From assembly GCF_020164485.1 (NCBI RefSeq), contig NZ_JAIQZA010000031.1:1-50654 (forward strand): a stretch of 50,654 nt of DNA. Direction: 5' to 3'. A program made the translations under genes and the position numbers. The stretch's first letter is position 1, and each line of letters starts with the position of its first letter. This DNA is from Salegentibacter tibetensis. Lineage in GTDB: Bacteria; Bacteroidota; Bacteroidia; Flavobacteriales; Flavobacteriaceae. Under the pieces are notes generated by a model. It was not told the DNA's origin. It worked only from the letters and a program-made list of their open reading frames with translations, and did no database searches. Of the stretch, positions 26,212 through 34,059 are shown in pieces.

Positions 26212-28395
26212 TTAATCACTGGACGCTTCCTCTTTATATTCTCTCTTTACTTCGGATACAATATCCTGAAGCTCTATTTCATTGCTCTGCCTCCTTCTGG
26301 CCTTTAGCGAGCAATGTTGGATCACTTTTATGATCCCCTCTCCTGATAATTTGTATTTCTCAGCTATCTCTTTCAGATCTACATTTTGATATAAATATGT
26401 TGATTTGGATAAACCATTTTCCCACAATTGGTAGCGTTCGTCCTTTCCTGGCAATGGAAAGTGTATAATTGACTCAAACCTTCTCATAAAAGCTTCATCA
26501 ATATTTTTTTTAAGTTTCGATTCCAGTATCACTAAGCCAGTAAAGTCTTCCATTCTCTGCAATAGATATGAAACCTGCTGGTTGGAATAACGGTCATAGG
26601 AGTCTTTGATGCTGGTTCTTTTTCCAAAAAGCGCATCTGCCTCATCAAAAAACAATATCCATTCTTCGTTTTCAGCGCGGTCAAAGACCTGAGCGAGATT
26701 TTTCTCTGTTTCGCCAATATATTTGGAAACTATCTGTGACAAATCGATCCGATAAACACCCCTGCCTGTCATTTTTCCCAATAGAGCGGCTGTAAGTGTC
26801 TTGCCCGTGCCGGAAGGTCCATAGAATAATGTCCAGTACCCGCGTTTTACCACCCTTTCCTTTTCCCGTGGATCCACGAGTACATAGTTGTGTTTAATCC
26901 AACTTTCAATTTCTTTCAGTTGTTCTTCCGCTTTTGGTGTAAGTACTAAATCTGACCATTCTAGTTTGGTAATCAATAGTTTGGCACGGAATTCTGGGTT
27001 GAAGTCCTGTAACTTGTGAGAAAATTTTAAGATGATAAATTCTGCCGGCCGCACTGGTGCCATACCAATTTTTACGTTCATTCTGCCTTCCAGAATATCT
27101 TGCGCCGTCATGGTTTCGCCTAAACCTATCTTTACAAAAAATGCCTGCTCTGGTTTGGAACCTGCTAGTCCACCCTCTCTCCAAACAGTTGTAAGGTAAT
27201 TTTGAATCATTGCTTTTACCCTTACCCAGGTAGTAGCGTTATTAGGCTCAAACACCACAAACTCCGTCCCTTTTTTAACCGACTCCCCTACTGTGATATA
27301 TAATCTGCGAACAGGAACATATCTCCATTCATTATCATTACCAGCCAGCGTTCTGGCTCCCCATACGAGTATACCTCTTCCTGAAAAAGACCTGATCACA
27401 TTAATGGACTTACCGGTTGATGCGTTCACATTAAGTTCGGCCTGCTGCTCGTTTGTTACCATTACCGTCGGTGCAGAGACAGAATTCAGGCTTACATTTG
27501 CTGGGGCTTTCCATACACCTCTGTTTTCGTCTACTTTGGCAAATACACCAGCAATGGCCCCGGAAGCAGGCAGGGTCAGGTATTTCTTTTTTATTTCAGT
27601 TTCAAACCTTCGGAACACCATAGGATCGTCATTTTCTACTTCTGAAAGTGTACGCCCATTGTAAAGGGGAAGGGTATCCGTAATATTATGAGTGTGGGTG
27701 ATGATGGAGTTCTTATCCACAAAGTAATTTAGCGTAGTTTTTAATGTAGGATAGTAAGCTGCTCCGTATTCGAGATAATTCATCCCAAGTTCACCTCTGT
27801 AATCAGTGATTGCAGTTGGATTCCCGTTATGAAACACATCACATATTGTGAACCTGTCCTGTAGCTTATTGCACATTTCCAATGCAACTTTGGCTACGGA
27901 GCCGTACTCCACTTGGTCCCTTAGGCTAATGGCATCGGGAAATACGTAAAGGGTAGGTTCATCTACTTTTTCAGTTGCGGCAATGCCTCCAATTAGCCCT
28001 TCCATCGGTTCTGTTCTGCCGACTTCAATCACTCCCGAATCATAATCACCTACCGAAACGATGTAGCAAGGGCCTCCGCCATTATTGAAATAGAGTTCAA
28101 GACTATGAAACAGCTTGAAGATGCTGGGATTGGGATCATCAACAGTATAAGTTCTGGAAGTAAGTTCTCCATCGGTATACTCATCATTCAGCAAGAGTCT
28201 AAACTGCTGGAGTGGCGCTCCACCAAACTTATCTTTGTATTCTAGTAAAGAGGTAATTCTGGTAGCAGAATTGAGCAATGTTGCATCTTCGGTATAACCG
28301 ATAAAGGCCGGAATTGCTGTTTCTACACTGGCTATTGATTCGGGCAAAGTAGATTTTTCCTGAATATAGACCCCGGGCCTTTTTAGTGACGACAT
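26212..28395 (-). CDS. Contractile-injection tail sheath fused to an AAA+ ATPase
   Basis: This 727-residue ORF joins two proteins that are normally separate. Residues 1-463 are a phage-tail-like sheath: MSSLKRPGVYIQEKSTLPES at the start, AWG-type GRGILVWGARTLAGNDNEWR near 339-358 and the terminal PAEFIILKFSHKLQ where sheaths usually end. From residue 464 the sequence is the C-terminal half of the injection-system AAA+ ATPase (Afp15-like), with Walker A GPSGTGKT at 526-533, Walker B FFDEADALFG at 582-591 and arginine-finger RRF near 638-640. The sensor-1 stretch reads VILESKLKKNID where ATNxKxNID would be usual, so a key Asn appears to be Lys. No tube, baseplate or spike genes flank it. It looks like an in-frame deletion product of an eCIS cluster. 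Confidence 0.85.
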   Translation of the reverse strand: MSSLKRPGVYIQEKSTLPESIASVETAIPAFIGYTEDATLLNSATRITSLLEYKDKFGGAPLQQFRLLLNDEYTDGELTSRTYTVDDPNPSIFKLFHSLELYFNNGGGPCYIVSVGDYDSGVIEVGRTEPMEGLIGGIAATEKVDEPTLYVFPDAISLRDQVEYGSVAKVALEMCNKLQDRFTICDVFHNGNPTAITDYRGELGMNYLEYGAAYYPTLKTTLNYFVDKNSIITHTHNITDTLPLYNGRTLSEVENDDPMVFRRFETEIKKKYLTLPASGAIAGVFAKVDENRGVWKAPANVSLNSVSAPTVMVTNEQQAELNVNASTGKSINVIRSFSGRGILVWGARTLAGNDNEWRYVPVRRLYITVGESVKKGTEFVVFEPNNATTWVRVKAMIQNYLTTVWREGGLAGSKPEQAFFVKIGLGETMTAQDILEGRMNVKIGMAPVRPAEFIILKFSHKLQDFNPEFRAKLLITKLEWSDLVLTPKAEEQLKEIESWIKHNYVLVDPREKERVVKRGYWTLFYGPSGTGKTLTAALLGKMTGRGVYRIDLSQIVSKYIGETEKNLAQVFDRAENEEWILFFDEADALFGKRTSIKDSYDRYSNQQVSYLLQRMEDFTGLVILESKLKKNIDEAFMRRFESIIHFPLPGKDERYQLWENGLSKSTYLYQNVDLKEIAEKYKLSGEGIIKVIQHCSLKARRRQSNEIELQDIVSEVKREYKEEASSD

Positions 28396-29079
28396 AGCTT
28401 ATAATTTTAAAATTTTACATAAATAAATTTACAAGAGGGTAGAATGAAATTTCTAAGGTTCTGGTAGGATTTTTAAATTTAGGAAAAAAAATAAAAAAAA
28501 TCTAATCTAATTTAATTTTAACTGACTGCTTATTAGTTATTTAAGGCAAGGGAAATGAAAATATACCCTCTTCAAATTAGGTTTCGCAGTTTCCCGGTGT
28601 CTCAAAATACCGCTGATTTAAAAGGTTTTTCAGATTTACGAAAATTCGACTAAAATGTAGGCCTTTAGTGGACACGATTATGAACATAAAAATTAGTAGC
28701 TATTAGTGTTGTCTGAATTCTAGATTATCTAATAATGAGAGCCATAAAGTGAACCCGAAGTAGATCATATTAATTTTTTATACTAATGGTCTGCACTTTA
28801 CAGCTTTTCGGAAAAAATATTCTTAAGCGCTATATTCCAGATATTTATGTTAATTTTCTTATTAAAGGTTAGTGGTAATAATTTTTTTATTAATTTAGGT
28901 AAGATTTAAAAAGTACAAATTTCCCCTTCAATTCTCATTCCCCCCTCAGTTACAGATTTTAAAGTAGCCCTCACCTATTTTCTGTATTAGAGCGTATATA
29001 TCTTTAAATATTCCCCATACATTATATATAAGTTATTGTGGTCATTATTAAAATCCCCAAATCTAATTGATTAAGAAAA
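28396..29079. other. Gene-free AT-rich interval
   Basis: No open frame of note on either strand and no tRNA-like structure. The interval separates the minus-strand fusion gene from the plus-strand protease cassette and must contain both 5' regions. I find no exact TAnnTTTG box close to 29080. Short AT-rich inverted runs are present but none is distinctive. Confidence 0.5.
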
Positions 29080-29325
29080 ATGTACGAAATCACTATTCAT
29101 ACTAGTAAGATCAAGGTTGATAAAGCACTGGAAAAAATTCAAGATGTTTTAAAAAAAATTGATAAAGAAGAAAGAACTTTAAATTCCTTTGAAGGAGAAA
29201 TGTCCACTTACATATACCTTGAAATGACGGAAAAAGAGAAGGCTGAAAATATTGTTCAAGAATTAAAAAAGATAAAAGAAATTGAAAATGTTTACTTAAA
29301 ACAAAAAGGTTCACTCCCCTCATAA
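29080..29325 (+). CDS. Small inhibitor/propeptide-fold-like protein, 81 aa
   Basis: The sequence predicts a beta-alpha-beta-beta-alpha-beta order: strand YEITIHTSK, helix VDKALEKIQDVLKKI, strands around RTLNSFEGEMSTYIYLEM, helix KEKAENIVQELKKI, strand ENVYLKQKG. This is the ferredoxin-like plan shared by peptidase-inhibitor I9 propeptides of subtilisins and by ACT-like domains. It lies 61 bases upstream of a subtilisin gene, which favours a separate propeptide, chaperone or inhibitor. The fold call is from pattern only. Its last codons fall in the first copy of an 18-bp direct repeat. Confidence 0.5.
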   Translation: MYEITIHTSKIKVDKALEKIQDVLKKIDKEERTLNSFEGEMSTYIYLEMTEKEKAENIVQELKKIKEIENVYLKQKGSLPS

Positions 29326-29346
29326 AATAAAAAGGTTCACTCCCCT
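29303..29346 (+). repeat. 18-bp exact direct repeat across the end of the 81-aa gene
   Basis: AAAAAGGTTCACTCCCCT occurs at 29303-29320 and again at 29329-29346. The first copy encodes the C-terminal KGSLP, and the second is untranslated. It looks like a recent short tandem duplication at the 3' end of the gene. Confidence 0.9.
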
Positions 29347-29386
29347 TATACTTTGCATTTAATATTTAATTTAAATCATATATATT

Positions 29387-31144
29387 ATGGCAAAAAAGAA
29401 AAATCCACCGGGGCAAGATGCTTCGAAGGAGACTATTCCTAAAGGGGAATTGATCGTGATTGCTAAGCAGGATGCTGGAATGCGCTCTACACCATCTGGC
29501 ATACGTTCTACTCAAGGAGCGGAAACAAAATCTCTTCAAAAACTGCTTAAGGACAAAAAAATTTCTCTTACACCTCTCTTTGGTAAGAGTGAGGAAGCGT
29601 TAATAGGAGAAATGGAAGAGGACTCTGCGCCTGATTCCGCAGAACTACATCAGCACCTTTTTTATTACGTTGAAGCTCCAGAAGAAGATTTAGAAGAAAT
29701 TAAGGATGATCTTCTTAAGGATGAACTCATTGATGGAGCATATATCAAACCATTTGGTGAGCCGCCAACCGCACCAGAAATGGATGAAATGGAAAGCACG
29801 GAAGTCCTGGAACCGGAAGAAGGCACTCCCACCACACCCCCAGATTTCACTTCTCGTCAGGGATATTTAAATCCAGCACCGGAGGGTATAGATGCGAGGT
29901 ATGCATGGGGCCTTAGTGGTGGTAAAGGTTCTAATGTAAGAATTATAGATTGTGAATGGGGATGGCGATTTAATCATATCGATCTGCTTCAAAATCGGGG
30001 CGGTGTATTATCTGGAACAAATTCCACGAACTTAAGGAGTGAAAACCATGGAACTGCTGTAATTGGAGAATACAGTGGTGATCACAACCACTTCGGAATT
30101 TCAGGAATTTGCCCGCAAGCCTGGGCAGCAGCGGTATCTTTTTCTCAACCAACCGCTTTGGCAATTAGAAATGCCGCTAACCGGTTACGCGCCGGGGATA
30201 TTATGCTTTTGGAAATACACAGAGCGGGTCCAAAAAATAATTTTCAGGGAAGAGATGATCAGGACGGATATATTGCAATTGAATGGTGGCCAGATGATTA
30301 TGAAGCTATAAGGTATGCGGTTAATAAAGGAATAATTGTAGTTTCCGCTGCAGGCAATGGAGGTGAGAACCTGGATGGATCAATTTATAATAATAAGCCA
30401 AATGGTTTTCCATCCTGGTGGAAGAATCCCTTTAAAAGAGATCCTTTAGATTCAGGTAGTATTTTAGTAGGTGCAGGAGCACCACCACCTAATACCCATG
30501 GTCGAAATCACGGCGCTGACCGTTCCAGACTTGGATTTTCTAATTATGGATCAGCTATTGATGCGCAAGGCTGGGGAAGAGAAGTGACCACTACCGGCTA
30601 CGGTGGATTGTGGCGAGATCCGGTTGATCCAAACAACCGAGATAGATGGTTTACTGATACTTTTAGCGGAACTTCAAGCGCTTCTCCTATTGTAGTTGGG
30701 GCTCTTGGTTGCGTTCAGGGTTATTTAAAAGCCAGAGGAAGAATACCTTTAACTCCGTCCAGAGCCCGAAATCTTTTACGTAGCACTGGATCGCCTCAGC
30801 AAAGTACTTCTGGAAGACCAAGGTCCCAGCGAATAGGTAACAGACCCAATTTAAGACAAATGATTGCAGCTGTTAATCCAACAAATTCCTGGGTAGGAGT
30901 TCAGTTCACTGGGACAATTAATGCTCGACAACAGCGACGTTGGTTCACCTTTAGGTGGCCCGCCCACTGGCACGTAGTATGGACTGTAATGCCCACAACC
31001 CCACGTTCTGGAGCACCTCAAGTGGAATGGAAAGTCCAGGTAGAAAGGGCTAGCGATGAACACATTACATACTGGATAACAGTTAAAAACCTTACAGCTT
31101 TCCCGGTACGTATCGAAGGAAGATATGCCGTACTAGGCTGGTAA
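29387..31144 (+). CDS. Cytoplasmic subtilisin-like serine protease (S8) with a C-terminal beta domain
   Basis: The 585-residue product has a subtilase core at about 160-470 with Asp188 (VRIIDCEWG), His221 (ENHGTAV), oxyanion Asn324 (AAGNGG) and Ser430 (SGTSSASP), so the triad is complete. No signal peptide is present (MAKKKNPPGQDAS), so it should act inside the cell unless exported otherwise. Residues 20-125 look like a built-in N-terminal prodomain (GELIVIAKQ ... DGAYIKP), followed by an acidic, proline-rich linker (126-152). Residues 502-585 form a separate domain rich in strands and Trp, nearly duplicated by the next gene. It is the centre of a four-gene cassette ended by a terminator at 31756. 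Confidence 0.85.
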   Translation: MAKKKNPPGQDASKETIPKGELIVIAKQDAGMRSTPSGIRSTQGAETKSLQKLLKDKKISLTPLFGKSEEALIGEMEEDSAPDSAELHQHLFYYVEAPEEDLEEIKDDLLKDELIDGAYIKPFGEPPTAPEMDEMESTEVLEPEEGTPTTPPDFTSRQGYLNPAPEGIDARYAWGLSGGKGSNVRIIDCEWGWRFNHIDLLQNRGGVLSGTNSTNLRSENHGTAVIGEYSGDHNHFGISGICPQAWAAAVSFSQPTALAIRNAANRLRAGDIMLLEIHRAGPKNNFQGRDDQDGYIAIEWWPDDYEAIRYAVNKGIIVVSAAGNGGENLDGSIYNNKPNGFPSWWKNPFKRDPLDSGSILVGAGAPPPNTHGRNHGADRSRLGFSNYGSAIDAQGWGREVTTTGYGGLWRDPVDPNNRDRWFTDTFSGTSSASPIVVGALGCVQGYLKARGRIPLTPSRARNLLRSTGSPQQSTSGRPRSQRIGNRPNLRQMIAAVNPTNSWVGVQFTGTINARQQRRWFTFRWPAHWHVVWTVMPTTPRSGAPQVEWKVQVERASDEHITYWITVKNLTAFPVRIEGRYAVLGW

Positions 31145-31178
31145 CTAAACCAATTATATAATCTTAAAAATAATAGCA

Positions 31179-31433
31179 ATGAGAGTAGGAGTTCAATTCA
31201 CAGGCACAGTTCGTGCAAACAGTAGTAGAAGGTGGTTCACTCATTCCTGGAATCCCGCCAAACACGTAATCTGGACGGTAGTGCCAACTTCGCCAAGGGT
31301 CGGTGCCCCTCAAATAGAATGGGAAGTTCAAGTAGAAAGAGCTAGCAGTAGCAAAGTCACTTATTTTATTTCAATTAAAAATTTAACAGGAAGGGATGTA
31401 AATATTGAAGCCCGATATGCATTCTTAAATTAA
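31179..31433 (+). CDS. Free-standing copy of the protease C-terminal domain, 84 aa
   Basis: The whole protein aligns with residues 502-585 of the upstream subtilisin at roughly 60 percent identity by eye. Shared blocks include GVQFTGT, RRWFT, GAPQ, VQVERAS and KNLT. It predicts as a small beta-sandwich. It follows the protease by 34 bases and precedes the DAG-motif gene by 12. A stand-alone duplicate could act as a decoy, competitor or docking partner for whatever the protease domain binds. The domain itself I do not recognise. Confidence 0.7.
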   Translation: MRVGVQFTGTVRANSSRRWFTHSWNPAKHVIWTVVPTSPRVGAPQIEWEVQVERASSSKVTYFISIKNLTGRDVNIEARYAFLN

Positions 31434-31445
31434 AATAGTACCATT

Positions 31446-31742
31446 ATGGAAATAAATATAAATATAAAGGACAAGACCTTAGTGCAAAATGAGAAAAAAG
31501 GTTCAGAACAGGAATCTTTGTCAGATGCGGGTGCATCTGCTTTTTCGATAAATAATCAGGAAGAAAGCATCTCATCAGTGGATGATAATGATGCTGGTCC
31601 TCCTTCTCAGGAATTAGTTATGGAAATTGAGAGTTATAAAACTCAGCAGAAAGAATCAGGTTTTCAAAAGAATGATTACAACAGTAACTTTAATGAAGAG
31701 GATTTTTCAGACGCAGGGGGACCCCCGGAATTTGATAATTAA
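31446..31742 (+). CDS. Acidic peptide with three DAG motifs, 98 aa
   Basis: A low-complexity, Glu/Asp/Ser/Asn-rich product with three related motifs: SDAGASAF (about residues 26-33), NDAGPPSQ (about 48-55) and SDAGGPPEF near the C-terminus. It has no cysteine, no signal peptide and no predicted globular core. It is the last gene before a strong terminator and follows the protease genes closely, so it may be the substrate or a processed precursor. No known precursor family is recognised. Confidence 0.55.
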   Translation: MEININIKDKTLVQNEKKGSEQESLSDAGASAFSINNQEESISSVDDNDAGPPSQELVMEIESYKTQQKESGFQKNDYNSNFNEEDFSDAGGPPEFDN

Positions 31743-31755
31743 TTTACAGGCTTAG

Positions 31756-31794
31756 AAAAGATCCTTTGTAATCATTAATCAAAGGATCTTTTTT
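31756..31794 (+). terminator. Rho-independent terminator of the protease cassette
   Basis: A 13-bp stem, AAAAGATCCTTTG (31756-31768) and its complement CAAAGGATCTTTT (from 31780), separated by 11 bases and followed by a T run. It lies 14 bases past the DAG-peptide stop and closes the cassette. Confidence 0.9.
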
Positions 31795-32044
31795 CTTTTA
31801 ATTTAGAAAAATACGCACTGCTTTTACCTATTTCATAAACGTTTCGATATTTACATTGTATGGATGCTAGTAAAACTAAGATTTCACAGAAACATAAGGC
31901 TTTCATTAGTTTCTTTAGTAAAGAACCTTTGCTCAACAAAATTCACGAAACGATAAATCCTAACTTTAAAAATTTTCGAGTCGGTCTTGAACTTTGGAGA
32001 GCAATTCTTTTAAGTCCCCATATCTACCATAACTGGCGCCGGAT

Positions 32045-32100
32045 CCTATGCTGTTTTTATAGCATACGGGAAGTTAAGCGTAAAGTAAAAACAGCATAGG
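32045..32100. repeat. 15-bp perfect inverted repeat
   Basis: CCTATGCTGTTTTTA at 32045-32059 is matched by its complement at 32086-32100. A smaller nested hairpin (ATGCT/AGCAT) uses the left arm. There is no T run, so a terminator is unlikely. It may be an element end, a recombination site or a replication hairpin. Confidence 0.8.
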
Positions 32101-32226
32101 GGCGCTACCTACTTCTATTTACAAAACCAGTAAATTCCAACCTGTTATCAGGGCCTTAAGCCCATTTACTGGAATATCCACTCCTTATCCACTGATCTAA
32201 AAATTTCTTTAATTTATTACTAAATT

Positions 32227-32284
32227 TTTGACGCAAATTTCAACGGGTTTACTGGGGGTTTCAGGGCGTTTGACGCAAATTTCA
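32227..32284. repeat. 16-bp direct repeat pair near the left end of the element
   Basis: TTTGACGCAAATTTCA occurs at 32227-32242 and 32269-32284, 42 bases apart. Between them lies GGGGTTTCA (32255-32263), which recurs twice in the 34.96-35.13 kb repeat region. Such paired sites suit integrase, replication or oriT protein binding. Confidence 0.85.
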
Positions 32285-32311
32285 CGGAATTTTAACCATA
32301 GCCATTTGTCA

Positions 32312-32770
32312 TTACAAACCCTGGTATCCATCCTCTAGCCAATTGCAGTATGCCTCGTGGATTTCCGGGTATGCTGTAAAATAATCTTCGTATGACTTAT
32401 TCTGTGATTCCATAATCATTTGGTAGACTTCAAAATTCTCTTCTACATTTTTTTTATCGGTGTAACCAAAATACCCCACAGATCCCAAAGCAAGAATCCC
32501 AAATATTCCTAAAAGGATCAGCAGATAATTGGGAATGATCCTGGCGTGTTTTAATTTCCGGTCTATCTCTTTCAGGATTTCATCTGTTTTTTCTTTTTCT
32601 GCATGCTGCTTTAGCAGGAATGTGTTCAGGTTCTTCTCCAAAGCTTCCGTGCTGATGGGAATACTCATCATAACCAATTGTTCTGAAAGCTTTTTAAGCT
32701 CCAGCACAGCAGTTTTGAAATCCTCCATTTCATCGGCCATTAGTTCCATAATTTCATCTAGTTTTTTCAT
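32312..32770 (-). CDS. Coiled-coil membrane protein associated with mobilization
   Basis: The 152-residue product has a long N-terminal helical region (about residues 1-75), one transmembrane segment IIPNYLLILLGIFGILALGS near 78-97 and a short C-terminal tail. Proteins of this shape commonly follow the relaxase in Bacteroidota mobilizable elements, and some plasmid Mob loci carry comparable small membrane partners. It follows the relaxase by 11 bases. It may help bring the relaxosome to a resident mating pore, which is inference. Confidence 0.6.
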   Translation of the reverse strand: MKKLDEIMELMADEMEDFKTAVLELKKLSEQLVMMSIPISTEALEKNLNTFLLKQHAEKEKTDEILKEIDRKLKHARIIPNYLLILLGIFGILALGSVGYFGYTDKKNVEENFEVYQMIMESQNKSYEDYFTAYPEIHEAYCNWLEDGYQGL

Positions 32771-32781
32771 AATTCAACTTT

Positions 32782-33654
32782 TTAATATCCATATCCTATT
32801 CCGGTATCCCTTACTATTTTTACAGCTCCTTTTATAAGCTCTTTGGCTATTTTGGTGGACAGGTTGTTGCTTATTTGTACCGTTTTATTTAAAACTTGCA
32901 GGTCTTTTGGTGCTTCCATAAGCTTTCTTAAACCCTGGTTTTGCGAGATTGTTGGGATTAACCTATTCCCACTCATTGATCGGTCCACTTCACTTGCTTT
33001 AAGATTCACTCCTTTGTATTCCACCCGGAACCCTTGCAATTGATTGGCTTTATTGATTGTGGGAATCACTTCCACCTTCTGAGCTTTCATTTTGCTTATA
33101 TATTCATCCAGGGATTTTGGCCTCGACTGAAGTACCCTGTCATGTATATTTTTGATCTCCTGTCTGAGGCCCTTTAATTCATTAAGTCTTTCCTGCTGTA
33201 CTTCCCGAACCCTGGTAAGTCCTAATTCCTTTGCAACATTATCGGCAGCGATCTGGCTTCGTTTTCCGATAAAGCTGTCATTGTAGGCTTTGCCATCAAA
33301 ACCAATCCTGTTGGTATAGATATGAACATGGGTATGGGCTTTATCCCGGTGAACAAAACCTATGGATTGATTGTTTTGTAGGTTCATTTCCTTTAAAAAC
33401 TTTTTAGCGAGATCTTCCAGTTCTTTTTTGCTTAGATCCTTTCCGTCCTCAATAGTTGGGCTTACAATAAAGCTTAAGGTGTTATTAATACAGCGTTCAT
33501 TTTGCGACTGGATAATCCTAAACTCTTCGGCTATCTCCGCTGGAGTATCTCCGGCCACGTGTTCCCTTAGCACAACCTCAGCTTCTTTTTCCTGGTTCCA
33601 GCCATAGGATATGGAAACCCTTGTGCCGGATACGGCGTGTCCTTTCCCAATCAT
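32782..33654 (-). CDS. Relaxase/mobilization nuclease
   Basis: The relaxase nicks oriT and leads the DNA strand into the recipient. The 290-residue product has the histidine triad AHTHVHIYTNRIG near residues 106-118 (the HxHxH-type metal site) and an N-terminal SISYGW tyrosine region suitable for the catalytic Tyr. The length suits a compact Bacteroidota MobP/MobV-like relaxase with little C-terminal extension. It overlaps mobC by four bases. Confidence 0.88.
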   Translation of the reverse strand: MIGKGHAVSGTRVSISYGWNQEKEAEVVLREHVAGDTPAEIAEEFRIIQSQNERCINNTLSFIVSPTIEDGKDLSKKELEDLAKKFLKEMNLQNNQSIGFVHRDKAHTHVHIYTNRIGFDGKAYNDSFIGKRSQIAADNVAKELGLTRVREVQQERLNELKGLRQEIKNIHDRVLQSRPKSLDEYISKMKAQKVEVIPTINKANQLQGFRVEYKGVNLKASEVDRSMSGNRLIPTISQNQGLRKLMEAPKDLQVLNKTVQISNNLSTKIAKELIKGAVKIVRDTGIGYGY

Positions 33655-33947
33655 TTTTTAAAGTTTTTTAAATGTGTCCTGATTTCTTTAGCCAGGTCTT
33701 CCACCTCTCTAGCCAGCTTTGGATCCCGCTTTCTAAACATATTCCCAATGCGGGTAAAATTGTTCTTGTATTGTACCAGCATCTGGTAAGTCTCTAATTG
33801 ATCCGGAGTGATCCGTTCTACAATATTTTTATCAAAGGCCGTTGCTCGGATATACTCTGAAAGGGAAATTCCTGCCCTGGCCGCTCTTCTTTGGAGTAGC
33901 TTTTTCTCGTAGATCGAGCATCGAACCTGGATGTATTCCCTTTTCAT
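33651..33947 (-). CDS. mobC: MobC-like relaxosome protein
   Basis: Starting at ATG 33947 the product is 98 residues: a ribbon-helix-helix-like N-terminus (REYIQVRCSIYEKKLLQRRA then GISLSEYIRATAF) and a helical C-terminus (NNFTRIGNMFRKRD), the MobC family plan. MobC melts or bends oriT so that the relaxase can nick. The frame stays open upstream to 34052, but that stretch is the oriT palindrome, so the shorter start is preferred. Confidence 0.85.
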   Translation of the reverse strand: MKREYIQVRCSIYEKKLLQRRAARAGISLSEYIRATAFDKNIVERITPDQLETYQMLVQYKNNFTRIGNMFRKRDPKLAREVEDLAKEIRTHLKNFKK

Positions 33948-33960
33948 TTTTTTTCTTTTT

Positions 33961-34021
33961 AAAACCTTTGCAACCACCGGGCGCAAAGCAAGATTGTCAT
34001 TACAATGACACATCTTGCTTT
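33961..34021. other. oriT: Origin of transfer (oriT) with near-perfect palindrome
   Basis: AAAGCAAGAT (33985-33994) pairs with ATCTTGCTTT (34012-34021), and inside it TGTCATT (33995-34001) pairs with AATGACA (34004-34010), leaving only two central bases and one bulged C. Beside it is the GC-rich segment CAACCACCGGGCGC, a plausible nic region. It lies 14 to 74 bases upstream of mobC, the standard place for oriT. The exact nick site is not determined. Confidence 0.75.
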
Positions 34022-34059
34022 TCCCTTTCAACTGAAATTCTCCGATAGGCATTTACCAA

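Larger units (their letters stand above)
31795..32311. other. Interval between protease cassette and mobilizable element
   Basis: No gene is well supported. A 79-residue frame (31860-32099, plus) begins plausibly (MDASKTKISQKHKAFISFFS) but its 3' third is an inverted repeat, so I treat it as a decayed or chance frame. The interval contains the inverted repeat at 32045-32100, short CCAGTAAAT/ATTTACTGG inversions near 32126-32172 and a 16-bp direct repeat at 32227-32284. The left boundary of the mobilizable element probably falls here. Confidence 0.5.

Noticed and set aside
27293-27664. 123-aa plus-strand frame inside the sheath-ATPase gene
   Set aside because: Antisense shadow of a strongly supported coding region.
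31860-32099. 79-aa plus-strand frame after the cassette terminator
   Set aside because: Its 3' third is the inverted repeat at 32045-32100 and no family pattern is visible, so it is more likely a chance or decayed frame.
32040-32110. Inverted repeat considered as an integron attC site
   Set aside because: A GTTAAGC motif is present, but the paired core sites and an integron integrase are missing.
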